A DNA stretch of 64,000 nt from Halichondria panicea (GCF_963675165.1 NC_087385.1:3596501-3660500), one strand, 5' to 3'; positions 10,597 through 22,797 are shown, counted from the stretch's first letter. Made by a program: numbers and translations. The notes: generated by a model from the sequence alone, not told the origin.

Positions 10597-13500
10597 ATGA
10601 CATGTCTAATAGGTATCCATGATTGTGATACTGATCATGGTATAAGGGGTGAAAGTGATGGCAATCCTGTGGAACCTGATAAACTAGGGAGCAACATTTT
10701 GATGGATAGTTTTGGTCGAAAACACAACTATCTCAGAATATCTCTGACGGAAAGATGCAACCTCAGATGTGAGTTAAAATGCTGTATGGTGCCACATATC
10801 ACATGAGTATGAAGCTTTCCAATACTGGGTATTGCCAGGAAGTTCAGTTAATATTTGTTAACCGTTGTTTCAGGTGAGTACTGTATGCCTGAGGAGGGGG
10901 TGGAACTGTCTCCCTCCAGCGATCTGCTATCAACCAAGGAAATTGAAGTATTGGCTCGTATGTTTGTGTCACAGGGAGTGAACAAAATCAGACTCACGGG
11001 AGGGGAGCCTCTGGTCAGGAAGGATGTAGTGGAGATTGTCCGTAAGTATGTGGTGTGTGTGCTGGGTGTCAGTATATAGCAGAAAACTGAGGAAATATTG
11101 TTTTGGTACTCTTTACTCACTCTTTCATTTTAGGAGTAATGATTCACGTGTTCTTTACTTACAGGAATGCTCAACTCCATCCCTGGTTTAGACTGGATTG
11201 GCATGACAACTAACGGGCTCACCCTCTCCCACAAGGTTCGACAACTGAAGGAGGCTGGGCTCGGAGGACTCAATGTCAGTCTGGACACACTTGTTCCTCA
11301 AAAGTTTGAGTTCATCTCTCGAAGAAGGGGGTGGGAGAAGGTTATGAGGGGAATTGACGATGCACTGAAGCTGGGGTTTTCCTCTCTCAAGGTATGATCT
11401 CTTTTCACCCTTGAGAAGGTCTGCCTGTATGTACATGTATAGTGCTAGCCATTCCTCTGATGGCATGCATGTATATAGAGATACCCTAACACCATACCCT
11501 CGCGAAAGTACGTCTCCTAATAAGCCTACATTTCCCCCAGAAAAGAGTGGCCGTATTTTCGCGAGGGTACGGTACATGCGCTTACCAAAACACAAGGCAT
11601 TCCGAATTCTAATTAAGCAAAATGTTCGATCTGTTTTAGAAACGTGAATGTTGATATTTTGCTACTTACATCTACGTTAAAGCGTATTCTGTAGTCTGCC
11701 TTCTGCCTCAAAGAAATAGTAGTTAGCTGTAGGTTAGCCTCCTTTACAAGGCCTTAGAATACTGACTGCTTGCGTATGCGCAAAATTATTGGATATTTTC
11801 CCTGCATGGAAAGTTTCCCATTAAACTGACATTTTTACCAGAAAAATATCGTCCTGAATAAACAGACAAAGAGTACAAAATATTAATATTAACAGAGCTA
11901 TATAACTAGCTAGCTAGACAGGGTTGTAGGTTTGTTGCAGCAGCTATTTTCTTTCTGATAGAGTCTACATGTAGACTTTCACCAAGGTTAGTATTAGATA
12001 AGCGTGGCCTGTCCATAATATAGGCTAGTTTCATCTTTCACTTCGTTCAGATGATTATCATATCCACACTGTTGCAGGCTGTGAGTCTGTTTGCAGGCTA
12101 AGGGTACTTATTAGAATGCTATCAGCTGGGCTAGAAACCTTCACAATCGAACTTCTATCTACTTCCTTCAATCCACTTCCGTTTGTTTGACGTCATTGTT
12201 TTACTGAGCATATACGATGTTATCCACAAAGTCCTCAGTTTCTGGGAATTATGTGGCGCATGCGCAAACAGTCACTACCAGGAACATCTTCAGTGCGGCC
12301 TGGGATCGAGGCTAGCTGTAGGTATGCTCAGAACGATGATGGAATAATTTTTGTTTATTATGCCTCGGTGCGCTCATATGCACTGAAACCATTATGTTGT
12401 GTGGAACTGGGAACTGTTGTATGCATGTGTTTTTGTCCTGTTATGTAATAGCTTCTATAGGCTTCTAATCACTACTGCAAGTCTTTTTCTCAGATTTTAG
12501 ATGTTTTGATTTTCAAACTATAGCTAAACCATAGCTAATTTTACTTACTTTGAAGACATTTACTATTTAGACTCGTCAGGAGCCCATAAATAAGAGAAGG
12601 AGCGGCTGACTACGGTGATCACGTTTCGTAAGTGGTTATGACCGCATTTCCATATATATGCAGAGTCACTTAAGTGGTTGAATCCCTACATGGGGATTAC
12701 ATTTCGTAATTGCCGGTGAAACCGCACTTCCTTGTATGGAAGCGACTAAGTGCTTGCAAACCGCAGCCCTGTATTGCGTATAACACGTGTTACTGATCCC
12801 CGAGTATACGTTGAAGTTAGCCGCTCTTTCTCTTATTTATGGGCTCCTGGACTCATGTAGCAGAACGCAACTTTGCCATTCTACTTAGTACTTACACTAG
12901 AGCTAGCTATTGGTAGTTGCAATAGCGAGGAAAACTGCGAAGTTCCACTCCCAATACAGGGAGTATTAATTTTTTTCTAGTTGACATTTGTCAGACCGTG
13001 CTGCAAAATGATCGGTCATTGACTTCGTATACTAAGTCAGCATGCTATCTCAAATTCCTTACCACTGGAGCAAACTGTCCTCCAGGAGTCCACTTGACCC
13101 CGGAGCGCATGCGCTAATAATCCAGTTTCTACGGTATAGCACTGCTTTAAACTGCTATTAACTTTTCTTACACGTGGCAGATTAATTTTTATTCTATATA
13201 GTGCTCATGTTCTATGTTATCTAGCCAACTCAGCATATTTGGTCGGTCAATAGTGTCCGCTCAAGCTGACAGTTCAGTATAGTAGATTATGAGCATAGAA
13301 GTGAAGTAACAGGAGTAATACAATTAAAGTAGACTAGCTAGAGGTATGCTGAGATGTAGCCTCCTTCGCAGCCTCTCCTTTTTCTGTTCTTTGTCACACA
13401 GGTCAATAAGATAAAATACGGTAAAAATTGGAGGAACAAAGAAAGAAAGAACGAACCGTCCAAGAAAAAGGAGAGCCTGCCTCGCTAAGTCGCGTGACGT

Positions 13501-16500
13501 GGCACAGTGAAAATGAGCATGGGCTTTCAGCAGATGGGCAGAGCCTGACAGGCAACAAAGCCACAGGATGCCTACGCATTGCAGACTCACTTATAAAAGC
13601 TCTAGCCGACAGACGTAGACGTCGACATGGCTTACCTAGCATATAAAGACTAAAGTTTAAGTCTATCCTTGAGCCTAGCCTCAAGTTGAGGCTTGAGTTA
13701 TTATTATTATTATTATGCCTCGAGGCGTAGCCGCACGAGGGATACGACTGTGTGTGTGTCTGTCTGTGTGTCTGTTCCAGCTGTAACTGCTCAACGGTTG
13801 CAATGCGACGAAAGCTAACAGCTTCTATAGGCTTCTAGCCACGTTCTCTTGGATTTTGATTCGTGGATTAGCAAACTAAAGCTTCTTTCTCGAGTTATGG
13901 CTAGTTTGACTCACATTGAAGGCTGTTGCAGTCTCTTCAGAATCTTTCATAGCATCATCTGTTTGCACAAACTTTCTATTCAACATATGAGTTAGCCTTG
14001 CACTAAAGCGCTAGCTTTTTGTTAGCTACAATACTCAGAAAATATCTGTTAAAACAGCTAGCTAGCAGTAGCCATTTGTGAAATTGATCTCTTTGGACAC
14101 ACCCTTTAATTATTCCTATGGATGTAATGCGCATGCGCGCTCATTCCCCATGTGTGAGAAATAATATCCAAGATCCAGATCCAGATCCTCCTGGCAGAAT
14201 CATCTTTGTCTTGAAGACCTGGTAAGCCACAAAACACTACCATATAACAAAATATGCATGTACACAGGTCTTTTCTTCTTACATATTATATACACTGAAC
14301 TACAGATCCTGGAAGAATCAATTTTCTTCTTTCTTGAGGTCCTAGTAAGCCACATAATACAACAATAGATGCATGTAAATAAGTCTTTTCTTCTCAGTGA
14401 CTTTATATAGATAAGTTAACTTTAATATAAAATTCATTATAGAAACTAATATAACACTCTAATACTTTTCAGCGAAAGCAAAAACATGGCGAGAGGCATT
14501 AGCACAGCGCCAGCTTGAACACTAGTTATTGAGCAGTAGTCTAGTCTAGATACATTTATAGATACAGTGCATTTGTGAGAATGACATGACAATGTTGCAA
14601 GGTTGTGACCTCGTGAGTACTGACAGAGTGAGACTAATTTGTGTGCATGAGACAGTTTCCACAGAGGCACAAGCACTAATGTCGAATGTTCCCTTAGTTC
14701 GATACATGTAATAGATTGTATTGATGATGTTAGATCGATAGGGTCCAGTCAATTCCATAGTCGTGCAATCCTATTGTAGTAGTTTTAGAGGTTCTGCTCC
14801 TTTTGGAAACTTTATGGCAGTAGAACCAGCTCTATAGTGGATGCGGAAATAATACCTGAAAGATAAGCACTCAGGGTCTACATTGTCTGCTGTAATTTGA
14901 GACACTCGAATAGGAGCGTTAATCGAATGTGAGGTCTTGAAGCTCAAACAATAGAGAGAGTGGGAGCATATTGAGTTTGATAAGGCGAGTCTTGTAGTCT
15001 GTAGTTCTGCTGTAATTATCCGAGGATAAAATTGGTTGCCCTTGCCCTTCTAATTTGGATAGTGTGATTTACCAGGGCAATCTATAGCTTCTTCTTTATA
15101 TGACTTGGACTAAAACATTCCTTCTGATGACATGAAGGGATCTGTAGGATTTTTCAATGTTGGCATGTCAGAAGTAGTTGTCTAGGATCTGGGATAGGTT
15201 CCTTCTTTGCCCAGGTCCAAGGGCTATTATCAGATACAGTAGTACTCTAGCCTTTCATGCTTCATCTTGTAGAGCTAACTTAGTAAAAGTCTACATACTG
15301 TTCTGTAGCTAGCTAGCTTCACACACTGCTTTGCCTCTAGTTCCTGGTAAATACGCTCCAAGTACTGTGTCATAGTGTGTGGGAGGACACAGATATTGCG
15401 GTTTACTCTTGCCCACGCTCAATTAAATTTGGCTACGTCAGTAGCAGATCACCAGACTTAGCGGGGCAGGCTCTCCTTTTTCTTGGACGGTTTGTTCTTT
15501 CTTTCTTTGTTCCTCCAATTCTTACCTGTGTGACAAAGAACAGAAAAAGGAGAGGCTGCGAAGGAGGCTAGCTGAGATGCACTGTAAAGAATTAGCCTGG
15601 AGTCTTAGAAATATGGCAAAGAAGCAACAACTCCACAATCATAATTCTAGCTTTCTTGCTTTCTACTCTAGGGATCCTTTTCCATTGTTCCTGGTATGGG
15701 ATCATCACTATCTGGGATCACGATCCTTGAGCAGCTGTAGCAGTCTACACACATGCATACACACACACAAACACACTACCATATACAGAGAGTCCTAATC
15801 CGGTCCTATACTTATTAGACTGCCTCATCTTCCAGAACTCTATCAGTCTCGTAAGCCACGCCCCTTCACTCGAAGAAGGGTCTGGCAACAGTGTGCATGT
15901 GGAGTTGTCCCCTGCGCCAGGATCTTGCCACTGCCAATCAGATACATGTAGTAGATTTGTAAAACGTCATTATCAATCCACTCATATCATAAAACCACAC
16001 CCACATGATGTCATGGATTAGCATATATGGATAATAGGAGTCTGACATGCGTGCATGAATCACTACAAGTTTAGTACATTGATGTCATTGCGGATCCAGG
16101 AATGTTAAGAGGGAGGTTCCAAAACAGTTAATTTTATAAAAAAATAAGGTCATCACTTTTCCTAAGCAATGAGCATGCGCATTAGAGAGCCCTGCCCACA
16201 TATCAATTATGAAATCAGCCTAGTAACTCGGATCACGATCATTCAAGCTGAGTTGCTAGCTTGGTAAGTTGATCTCCAGTGTGTTCTTATGTGAAAGGGG
16301 GGTTCCATGGAACCTGTCTGGATCCGCCATTGCGTCCAGGCCACAATGCACTGAACTTGTAGTGATTCGTGCACGCATGTTGGACCTCCTCTGGGATAGG
16401 CTGAGCAGCTAATCTGTCACGCCCACTGTTGAAGAATGAAATTCACTTCACATGCACACTGTTACCAGAGCCTAGTTAGGCGTGGCTCGACCGTCCCTGA

Positions 16501-19500
16501 CGGGAGGTCAGATTGCAAGCCTATCTGGGATTTGTTCTAGCCCTATCGGATTGCAGCATTTTTCACGTGCAGCCACGCCCAACTAGATCATACTGTTAAA
16601 CAATAGTCCATGTGTGGATAATTATTCTTAAGCTGGTAAAGGGTAGAAATACAGAGGTACTGAAACAAACCTTTGCATTATAATTGTCACACAATTGCGC
16701 TACAATTTACCAAATACAGTAGAACCTCGCTATTCCAGACCCCTTTAGTCCGAAACCAGAGGAGGTCGGACATTACTTGAACTTTCACTAATTATGATCT
16801 TTTAAAGACATTCCAGGTCAAATTGCTTTTCGTTTTTTAGTAGAACATGACTGGATCTAGGCGGATCTAGCTAGTATGGGTATTATGTGCTGATAAGGGT
16901 TAGGTCCAGTAAAATCATAGACACCAAAAACAACTAGCTGTCAACAGATTCAGCGACAGAAGCCGTGCAGAAATATTGTCTCATGAATCAGTCGCCCTCT
17001 ATAACATAGACTCGTGATTAGGCCGCCCAACATTTAGAGGGCTGCTGAAATAGAGACTACAGAGAAGTACAGTAGACGCTACTGCTGAGTCAGCAAAAAC
17101 GAAAAGCAATTTGGCCTGGAATGTCATTAAAAGGTCATGATTAGTGAAAGTTCAAGTGATGTCCGAAACCTCGCAAATCCAAACAAAATGGCAAACTGAA
17201 AAGAGGATGCGCAATCTAGCTGAATCAGCAATAATTATATTAATAAACTGCTCAATACCTCGCCCAAAATAATGGCCACCGCAAAGAAGACGAAGAGAGA
17301 GCTTACAAAACTCACTGTATTGATCCGTTAATCCGGAAATTTCATGTATTCGGATGGGGTCTGTTCCGGCTCTATTCGGATTAGCGAGGTTCTACTGTAG
17401 TCTGGCTCCCCAACTGATCGTAAATTTATGCATTAGACTTAGACATAACAATTATCCTATTGTACGGGTATACCAGCTTGTATATATTTGCGAAGTAGTG
17501 CTGTACCTCACTCAAACTATGCCAATAACTCTAATCCATTTTGTTTTTGTTTTTTTGGCATGCATCCTATACTAATTTTAGCAAGGATTTTCCCTGGGTA
17601 TCCCCCTTTAGTGTGTCTAGGATGTCCCTGGGTTTTTCTACAGTATAATTGTGGCTGTACATATACTATGTTAATTTGTATAGGTTAGGATAACAATACA
17701 CATTGTAGGGTTTCATAATATGAAATAGATCCAAGCTGCTGTGCGAACACTCCTTATATTATATGTTGTCTCCTCTGCAAACATGTCGCCACATCGCACA
17801 CGCTAACATACCTGTAGGTGAACTGTGTGGTCATGAAAGGACTGAATGATGACGAGATTTGTGATTTTGTGGCTTTCACTGAAACCAAGGTATGAATTAG
17901 TTCGTAGGTTGAACGATTGCTACATTTATGTGCTACATGTATATACGTTCATGTTTTGTATGATTTAGTCCGGCCATTAACATCTTGAAACTCTGTATAT
18001 TTACACAGCCAGTAGACGTGAGATTCATAGAGTACATGCCTTTCGACGGTAATCGTTGGAACCTGGCTAAGTTTGTGCCGTACCGTTCCATGCTGACCAG
18101 AGTGCTTGCTCAGTGGCCGAACCTGGAAAGACTAGAAGACAAAAAGAATGACACATCAAAGGTAATAAATGAGGCAGCAGTACAATGAGTTGTACTATAA
18201 TTATTACAGACATCTGTTCAGTCGCATTGATACATTTACAGTACATTATGTACAAGGACTGTTAATTAAATGACATGTAATCCACAAGGATCTGCTTTGT
18301 TCGTTGATGATTTTCAAATTCATTTCAGGCATACAAAGTACCTGCGTTTGCGGGACAGATAGGTTTCATCACCTCAATGAGTCAGCAATTTTGTGGCACT
18401 TGTAATCGGATCAGATTGACCGCTGATGGAAACCTAAAGGTGTGTGTATGGTGTGTGTATTGGGTGCGGGTACATTTACAATAGGTGTGTGTTCATCAGA
18501 AGTACATATACAGTTTTGCGTGTATGGGCACGTTACTATAATTACATAATACATAATTATACATGACATGTTTTTGATTCATATCAGATGATTAGCATTG
18601 CAATATCTATCCCTTGTACTCCGCTAGTGATTTGGTTGACAGAGTCCAAGTTTGGCATCTAACATTTTAGTCTCGGGGAATTAAGCCTGTCCAGTTTTGT
18701 TCTGGCCTCTTGTACTGTTCAAAGATTACATAAACACAAGTATCACGTTCCTCTGTTTTGATGCAGGTATGCTTGTTTGGTCCAGTGGAGGTGTCCCTGA
18801 GAGATGCACTGAGGGGTGGGGCTACTCAGGAGGAGCTGCTGGACATTGTGGGCATGGCAGTCGGTAACAAGAAGAAACATCATGCAGGTGGGTGCCTGCT
18901 GCATGTGTGTGAGATCCAAGTAGCTGGCGAAAGCATTCCATTCCACCAACACATGCAGAATTAGGTGTTCCTTTTGTTGGAGACACTTCAACCATCATTT
19001 CTATTCCTGCAATCATCGGCTATTTTTTATCCTATGCAGGAATGCTGAATCTGCAAAAGATGAAAAACAGGCCAATGATACTCATCGGTGGGTGATACCA
19101 CTTTACTTGTCTTTGTAAGTCGGCATTACACCCATGTCAACATCAACGCCAAAAAGTGTATAAGTCATATCTACAGATTAGTCTTAAATAGTACTGCAAT
19201 AACATCTCCCAAATTTCTTTGTTTCATTGTGCAGGTGTGTTTGCTGTAACTGTAAGTAGAATGTCAAATCAAGTTTCAAATTATTTATTTTCTGCAAATT
19301 TCTGCACAAGCACCAGTAATTATGATAAATTACCTCGAAAGACTACACACACCACCAAAAGCACAAGTAACCGTGACAATGAAAACAATGATACCACAAT
19401 CCATAGATTGACACACGTCGATCACCATGGCAATGCCACGATGGTCAACGTCGGCTCGAAATTTGTTACCCATCGAAAGGCTGTGGCCAGTGGAAAGATC

Positions 19501-19878
19501 ACTTTGTCTTCAGAAGCATTCAAGCTAGTCCTTGACAACCAATTGAGCAAGAAAGGCTCGGTGTTAAATGTTGCTCAAATTGCAGGATTAATGGCTGCCA
19601 AGCAGACTGCCAATCTCATCCCCTTATGCCACAACATTCCACTGAGCAACGTCTCGTTAAAATTTGAACCTTGTGATTCGGACTGTACTGTGACGATATA
19701 CTCGAGCGTAGAGTGTGTGGGTGTGACTGGAGTGGAGATGGAGGCTCTCACAGCTGTTTCTGTGGCATTGCTAACGATATACGATATGACTAAGGCTGTA
19801 GCGAAAGATCATGTGATCTCCGACATTCAATTGGAGGAGAAAGAAGGAGGAGCTTCAGGAAAATTTAGACGTACATGA
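10597..19878 (+). CDS. MOCS1: MOCS1, molybdenum cofactor biosynthesis MoaA-MoaC fusion (571 aa)
   Basis: Exons: 10597-10768, 10874-11041, 11165-11391, 17818-17889, 18009-18161, 18329-18439, 18767-18887, 19040-19087, 19235-19878 (572 codons, TGA). The MoaA half is a radical-SAM GTP 3',8-cyclase. Its first [4Fe-4S] motif CNLRCEYC is rebuilt across the exon 1-2 junction. LTGGEP, TTNG, NVSLDTL and [11 protein letters not shown] are present, as is the second cluster motif FCGTCNRIR...KVC. The MoaC half makes cyclic pyranopterin monophosphate and shows [42 protein letters not shown]. Together they perform the first step of molybdenum cofactor synthesis, mitochondrial in animals. The first exon is the weak point: only [16 protein letters not shown] onward is conserved, and a mitochondrial-targeting exon further upstream may be missing. 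Intron 3 is 6.4 kb of repeats. Confidence 0.94.
11495..11569. repeat. Short hairpin element in MOCS1 intron 3
   Basis: TACCCTCGCGAAAGTACG at the left is complementary to CGTATTTTCGCGAGGGTA at the right, with about 40 bases between. It resembles the TTTTCG-cored short elements found elsewhere in the window. Confidence 0.55.
12575..12852. mobile_element. Foldback MITE in MOCS1 intron 3
   Basis: About 33-base inverted ends: CAGGAGCCCATAAATAAGAG at the left and CTCTTATTTATGGGCTCCTG at the right, extending into AGGAGCGGCTGAC / GTTAGCCGCTCTT. The interior has shorter repeats such as CGTTTCGTAAGTGG and CATTTCGTAATTGC. ACTC occurs just outside both ends and may be a target duplication. No coding capacity. 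Confidence 0.7.
13356..15571. repeat. Inverted repeat pair with about 130-bp arms
   Basis: The left arm (13356-13492) and the right arm (15456-15571) are near-perfect reverse complements. Both carry CTCCTTCGCAGCCTCTCC, CTGTTCTTTGTCACACAGGT and GGAGGAACAAAGAAAGAAAG. The left arm has an extra insert of about 18 bases. The pair could be the ends of one decayed element of about 2.2 kb or two opposite insertions of the same repeat. No transposase frame lies between them. Confidence 0.65.
15848..16500. repeat. Nested palindromic repeats in MOCS1 intron 3
   Basis: Three concentric complementary pairs are visible. The outer pair is AAGCCACGCCCC.. / ..GGCGTGGCT with GCATGTG / CACATGC. The middle pair is CATGAATCACTACAAGTTTAG / ACTTGTAGTGATTCGTGCA. 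The inner pair is TTGCGGATCCAGG / CTGGATCCGCCATTGCG. The inner GCGGATCCAG end recurs at about 37311. This looks like insertion of one foldback element into another. Confidence 0.5.
16717..17397. mobile_element. 681-bp TA-flanked pogo/Tigger-like MITE
   Basis: Starts CAGTAGAACCTCGCTATTCC and ends ATTCGGATTAGCGAGGTTCT followed by ACTG, with TA on both sides. An internal inverted pair, CATTCCAGGTCAAATTGCTT (about 16810) against AAGCAATTTGGCCTGGAATG (about 17105), makes a large hairpin. It shares ends and internal CATGAAATTTCCGGATTAAC-like sequence with the copy at 6740-7153. It sits in the last kilobase of MOCS1 intron 3. Confidence 0.7.
19087..19095 (+). promoter_or_regulatory. MOCS1: MOCS1 5' splice site overlapping Gly-Gly-stop
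   Basis: Exon 8 ends ...ATC G and the donor is GTGGGTGA. If the intron is spliced, translation continues into the MoaC exon (ILIGVFAV). If it is not, the same bases read GGT GGG TGA, giving MILIGG and stop. A C-terminal double glycine is needed for activity of the MoaA-only product MOCS1A in human. The overlap would let one site choose between the two proteins. Confidence 0.8.
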
Positions 19879-20269
19879 CTAACTTTTTGCTGACAAAATA
19901 TCATTGTTTTACACAAATCATGTATAAGCACATAAACAACAAAACTGCATGAAAAGATTAGCTACTAACGTGCATCTATATAAACTTACTATATACACTA
20001 TTGAACCACTTATATACTCACAATAAAAAATGTAAAAAAAGTTTGCCCCTAGATAGGTTATAATTTTATTACATTTATCCACAGAAGCAGAAATGAATAT
20101 TAGAGAGTGCCAATGAATATGCAATCTTTTGGAGAAACAAATTTTTAGTTGTCATAATGACATAATACTTGTCACCTATACATTGTAAATGCATTGAGCC
20201 CACTATAATGCTCAGTTTTGCTTGTGGATGAACGTAACAGTAAAACAGGTCCTAGGGGCGAGGCCTTTT
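19879..20269. other. Convergent spacer / 3' UTRs of MOCS1 and TRAF-a
   Basis: AT-rich. AATAAA at 20022-20027 is a likely MOCS1 poly(A) signal. No open frame or conserved element is seen. Confidence 0.55.
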
Positions 20270-22797
20270 TTAGTAAATAGCTAAACCACTCAGGTCCACC
20301 TGAGCTTTTATGTAGATAGTGTTTCCTTTCGTAAAGTTCTCATCTTGAAGAACTGATTGCTTTGCAAATTTGGGAAATCCACTAGCGATGTTCATTTCGT
20401 TCTCCGGCTGTTGAAACGAAGGTGAATTGAGGTCAGGTGCAAATGCTTCAGTGATGCTAGCACTCGGGTTGTTTTGGTTGATGAGTGTGAACCTCACAGA
20501 TTGCTTGAAGGGCCACTGTAGAAGGTTGTCATGCTCAGACTTCATGAGAACAAAGAACACTGAGATGTGAGTACCTTTTCCAATGCCATCTCCATTCAAG
20601 TACACTCGAGTGCAAATACGATACCCCTGTGGACTCGTGAAGTAAGGCGGGCTGTAAATGCTCACTGTACGACGATCAATTGCCTCTCGGTACCTCCTCC
20701 TGATGTCTGGAATCTTCCAAACAAAGCTGCCATTCGTAGTACGTACATCAAGGATGTCCTGCCTTAGCCTTAGTTCATCAACAACAATAGTCTGCTGGGT
20801 CACACTCTCTTGAAGAATCTGCACATTCTGGCTAAGTTGCCTAATCTGGATTGTGTTGGTCTCACTGCTTTCTACAACATTGGCTAGTTGCCTGGATGAG
20901 ACACTAGATCCACCATCAACCATTACACGCTGACCAAATGACCTTACACTGGGAGATCCCTTGGACTTGATCTTCTTGGAGTCAACTCTACCGTCGGTCT
21001 CTACGCTATCTAGGAGCTCATGGCCATGGCGAACAGTCATTTCCAAGTTTCTGAGCCTGTCATCTAGTTTCGTGATCATATCGTCTTTCTCTGCAATAAG
21101 CTTATCTTTAGCTTTCATCTCCTCGTCCTTTTTCTTTATGACCTCCAACAACTCACTTCTATCGGCACCCAGAGTATCCACTTTCTCCCAAAGGACAGCC
21201 ATTTTCTCGAACATCATCAGTGTGTGCTGTTGTACATGCTGACCCATGGAAACTTTCTTTCCCTACAATAGTGTACAATACCATTTGCAGTCAGTGCATG
21301 CACCATTATATGGATACTTTCTCTCCTTACAATAGTGTACAATACCAGTTGCAGTCAGTGCATGCACAATCCTTGAGCAATAATTAATGCACTACTTGTG
21401 TATTGTGAATTGTGTGATAATGATTTTGCACGTTGTACAATACAGTGACAAACGCATTATTCAGTTTGTCAGATATGAATACTGTGCGACGACTAGGTGT
21501 ACGTTATAGCGAACAATAGAAAGCAAACACAGAACATAAGCGACATCTGAAGCTGTTAGTACCTTGAATCTACAGCCAGTTATCTGTTGAACTGGACAGT
21601 CCATTTCATACTCAGTACAATCATCTTCAACATGCTGTTGAAACTGTGTAGAAAACAAACATAAAACCAATGGCAATGTGAGAATGTATATTATTGTATT
21701 AAAAACCATGAACACAGAAGTAGTCATTTCACAATAGGCGAGTATAAAATAATACATGCACTTTTGACTTACATCACCCCGTCTTGGTAGGTTTGTATAA
21801 CAATAGTCACACACAACAGGATACTCTTGACAAACACTCTTCTGATGTTCTTCTACTTCATCTTTTGTAACCATTGAAGTACAATACGAGCAAGCAATAG
21901 TTTTCTTCTGGCACTCTCCAGAATGCTGATCCTTTAGGGACCTTGGAAATGCTTTACCACAGCCTAGTTCACACGGTGTTGTTGCATTCCGACATTGAAG
22001 CCTCATGTGATCCTGTATAATCAATCAATAGCAACCACTAAAAAGGAAATTCATGCCAAGCCAGGTGCATAATTTGGGGAGATCCCTGGGACTACCCCCA
22101 ATAATTCTTATCCCCAGGTGCTACACCTAAAGTTGCATGAATCTAGTTGCCACACACACCTACATGTATGTCTATAAAAATGCTTTATGTCACAACATAA
22201 TTATGTCAGAACACTGCAAGGACAGACTCAGCCAAAACACACCTCTGCTTCCACTAACAGACCCTTCCAGCCACACATCAGAGGGCAGTCAACTTGCAGA
22301 CGATTGATTTCTTTTATACACCCTTTGTCTTTTCGAACCTATGAAATGATTATGAATCAAACAGAAACAGTAAGAGAATTTGCTGCTCATACAGACATCA
22401 TGTCACTATCACTTACATGCTTCTTGGCAAAAGCTGTTGAATCCACTGGACACTGCAGTGCACTACGGAAATACAAAGTTATAATTATGATTGCTGTAGT
22501 GGTGAGAAAATAGCATAATTTATACCTATACACGTACACATACCTGTCATTAGCTAGCATTGAGTCAATGCACACAGCACAGAATCTACAGCCACAAGTG
22601 ATGAGCTGCACTGGCTCGCGAAGAATCTTCATGCACTTGGGGCACTCGAGGGTAGCAATGTCTGATCTCCTCATCTCGCCTCCGGACGGATGGTAAACAG
22701 TAGTATTTGAAACATCGAATCCTTCACTTGAGTGTATCGATACTTCTCCTGGCTCTGGCTCATGATCACTTGAAACGAATTCTTGATTTGTGGCCAT
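20270..22797 (-). CDS. TRAF-family adaptor / E3 ligase, full domain set (TRAF-a, 569 aa)
   Basis: Exons: 22797-22544, 22462-22417, 22338-22243, 22012-21773, 21643-21563, 21262-20270 (570 codons). Order: RING (C52, C55, C68, C70, C73, C76, then CPVD); TRAF-type zinc fingers (DCPLMCGWKGL, RNATTPCELGCGKAF, CSYCTSMVTKDEVEEHQ, CDYCYTNLPRR, CPVQQITGCRFK); a charged coiled coil (MFEKMAVLWEKVDTL..., KKKDEEMKAKDKLIAEKDDM); and a C-terminal MATH domain (GSFVWKIPD, SPPYFTSPQGYRICTRVYLN, DGIGKGTHISVFFVLMKSE). TRAFs trimerise on receptor tails and build ubiquitin signals for NF-kB and JNK pathways. The RING has Cys where most have His (CGCRFC), and Asp as the last ligand, as in TRAF6. It is not assigned to a single vertebrate orthologue. 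Confidence 0.9.
21252..21366 (-). repeat. 64-bp tandem duplication across the TRAF-a last-exon acceptor
   Basis: The segment ACTTTCTTTCCCTACAATAG..GTCAGTGCATGCAC is repeated 64 bases later as ACTTTCTCTCCTTACAATAG..GTCAGTGCATGCAC. The first copy contains the 3' splice site (read on the minus strand as ACTATTGTAG then GGAAAG). The second lies in the intron and reads ATTGTAAGGAGAG, a decayed second acceptor. Confidence 0.75.
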
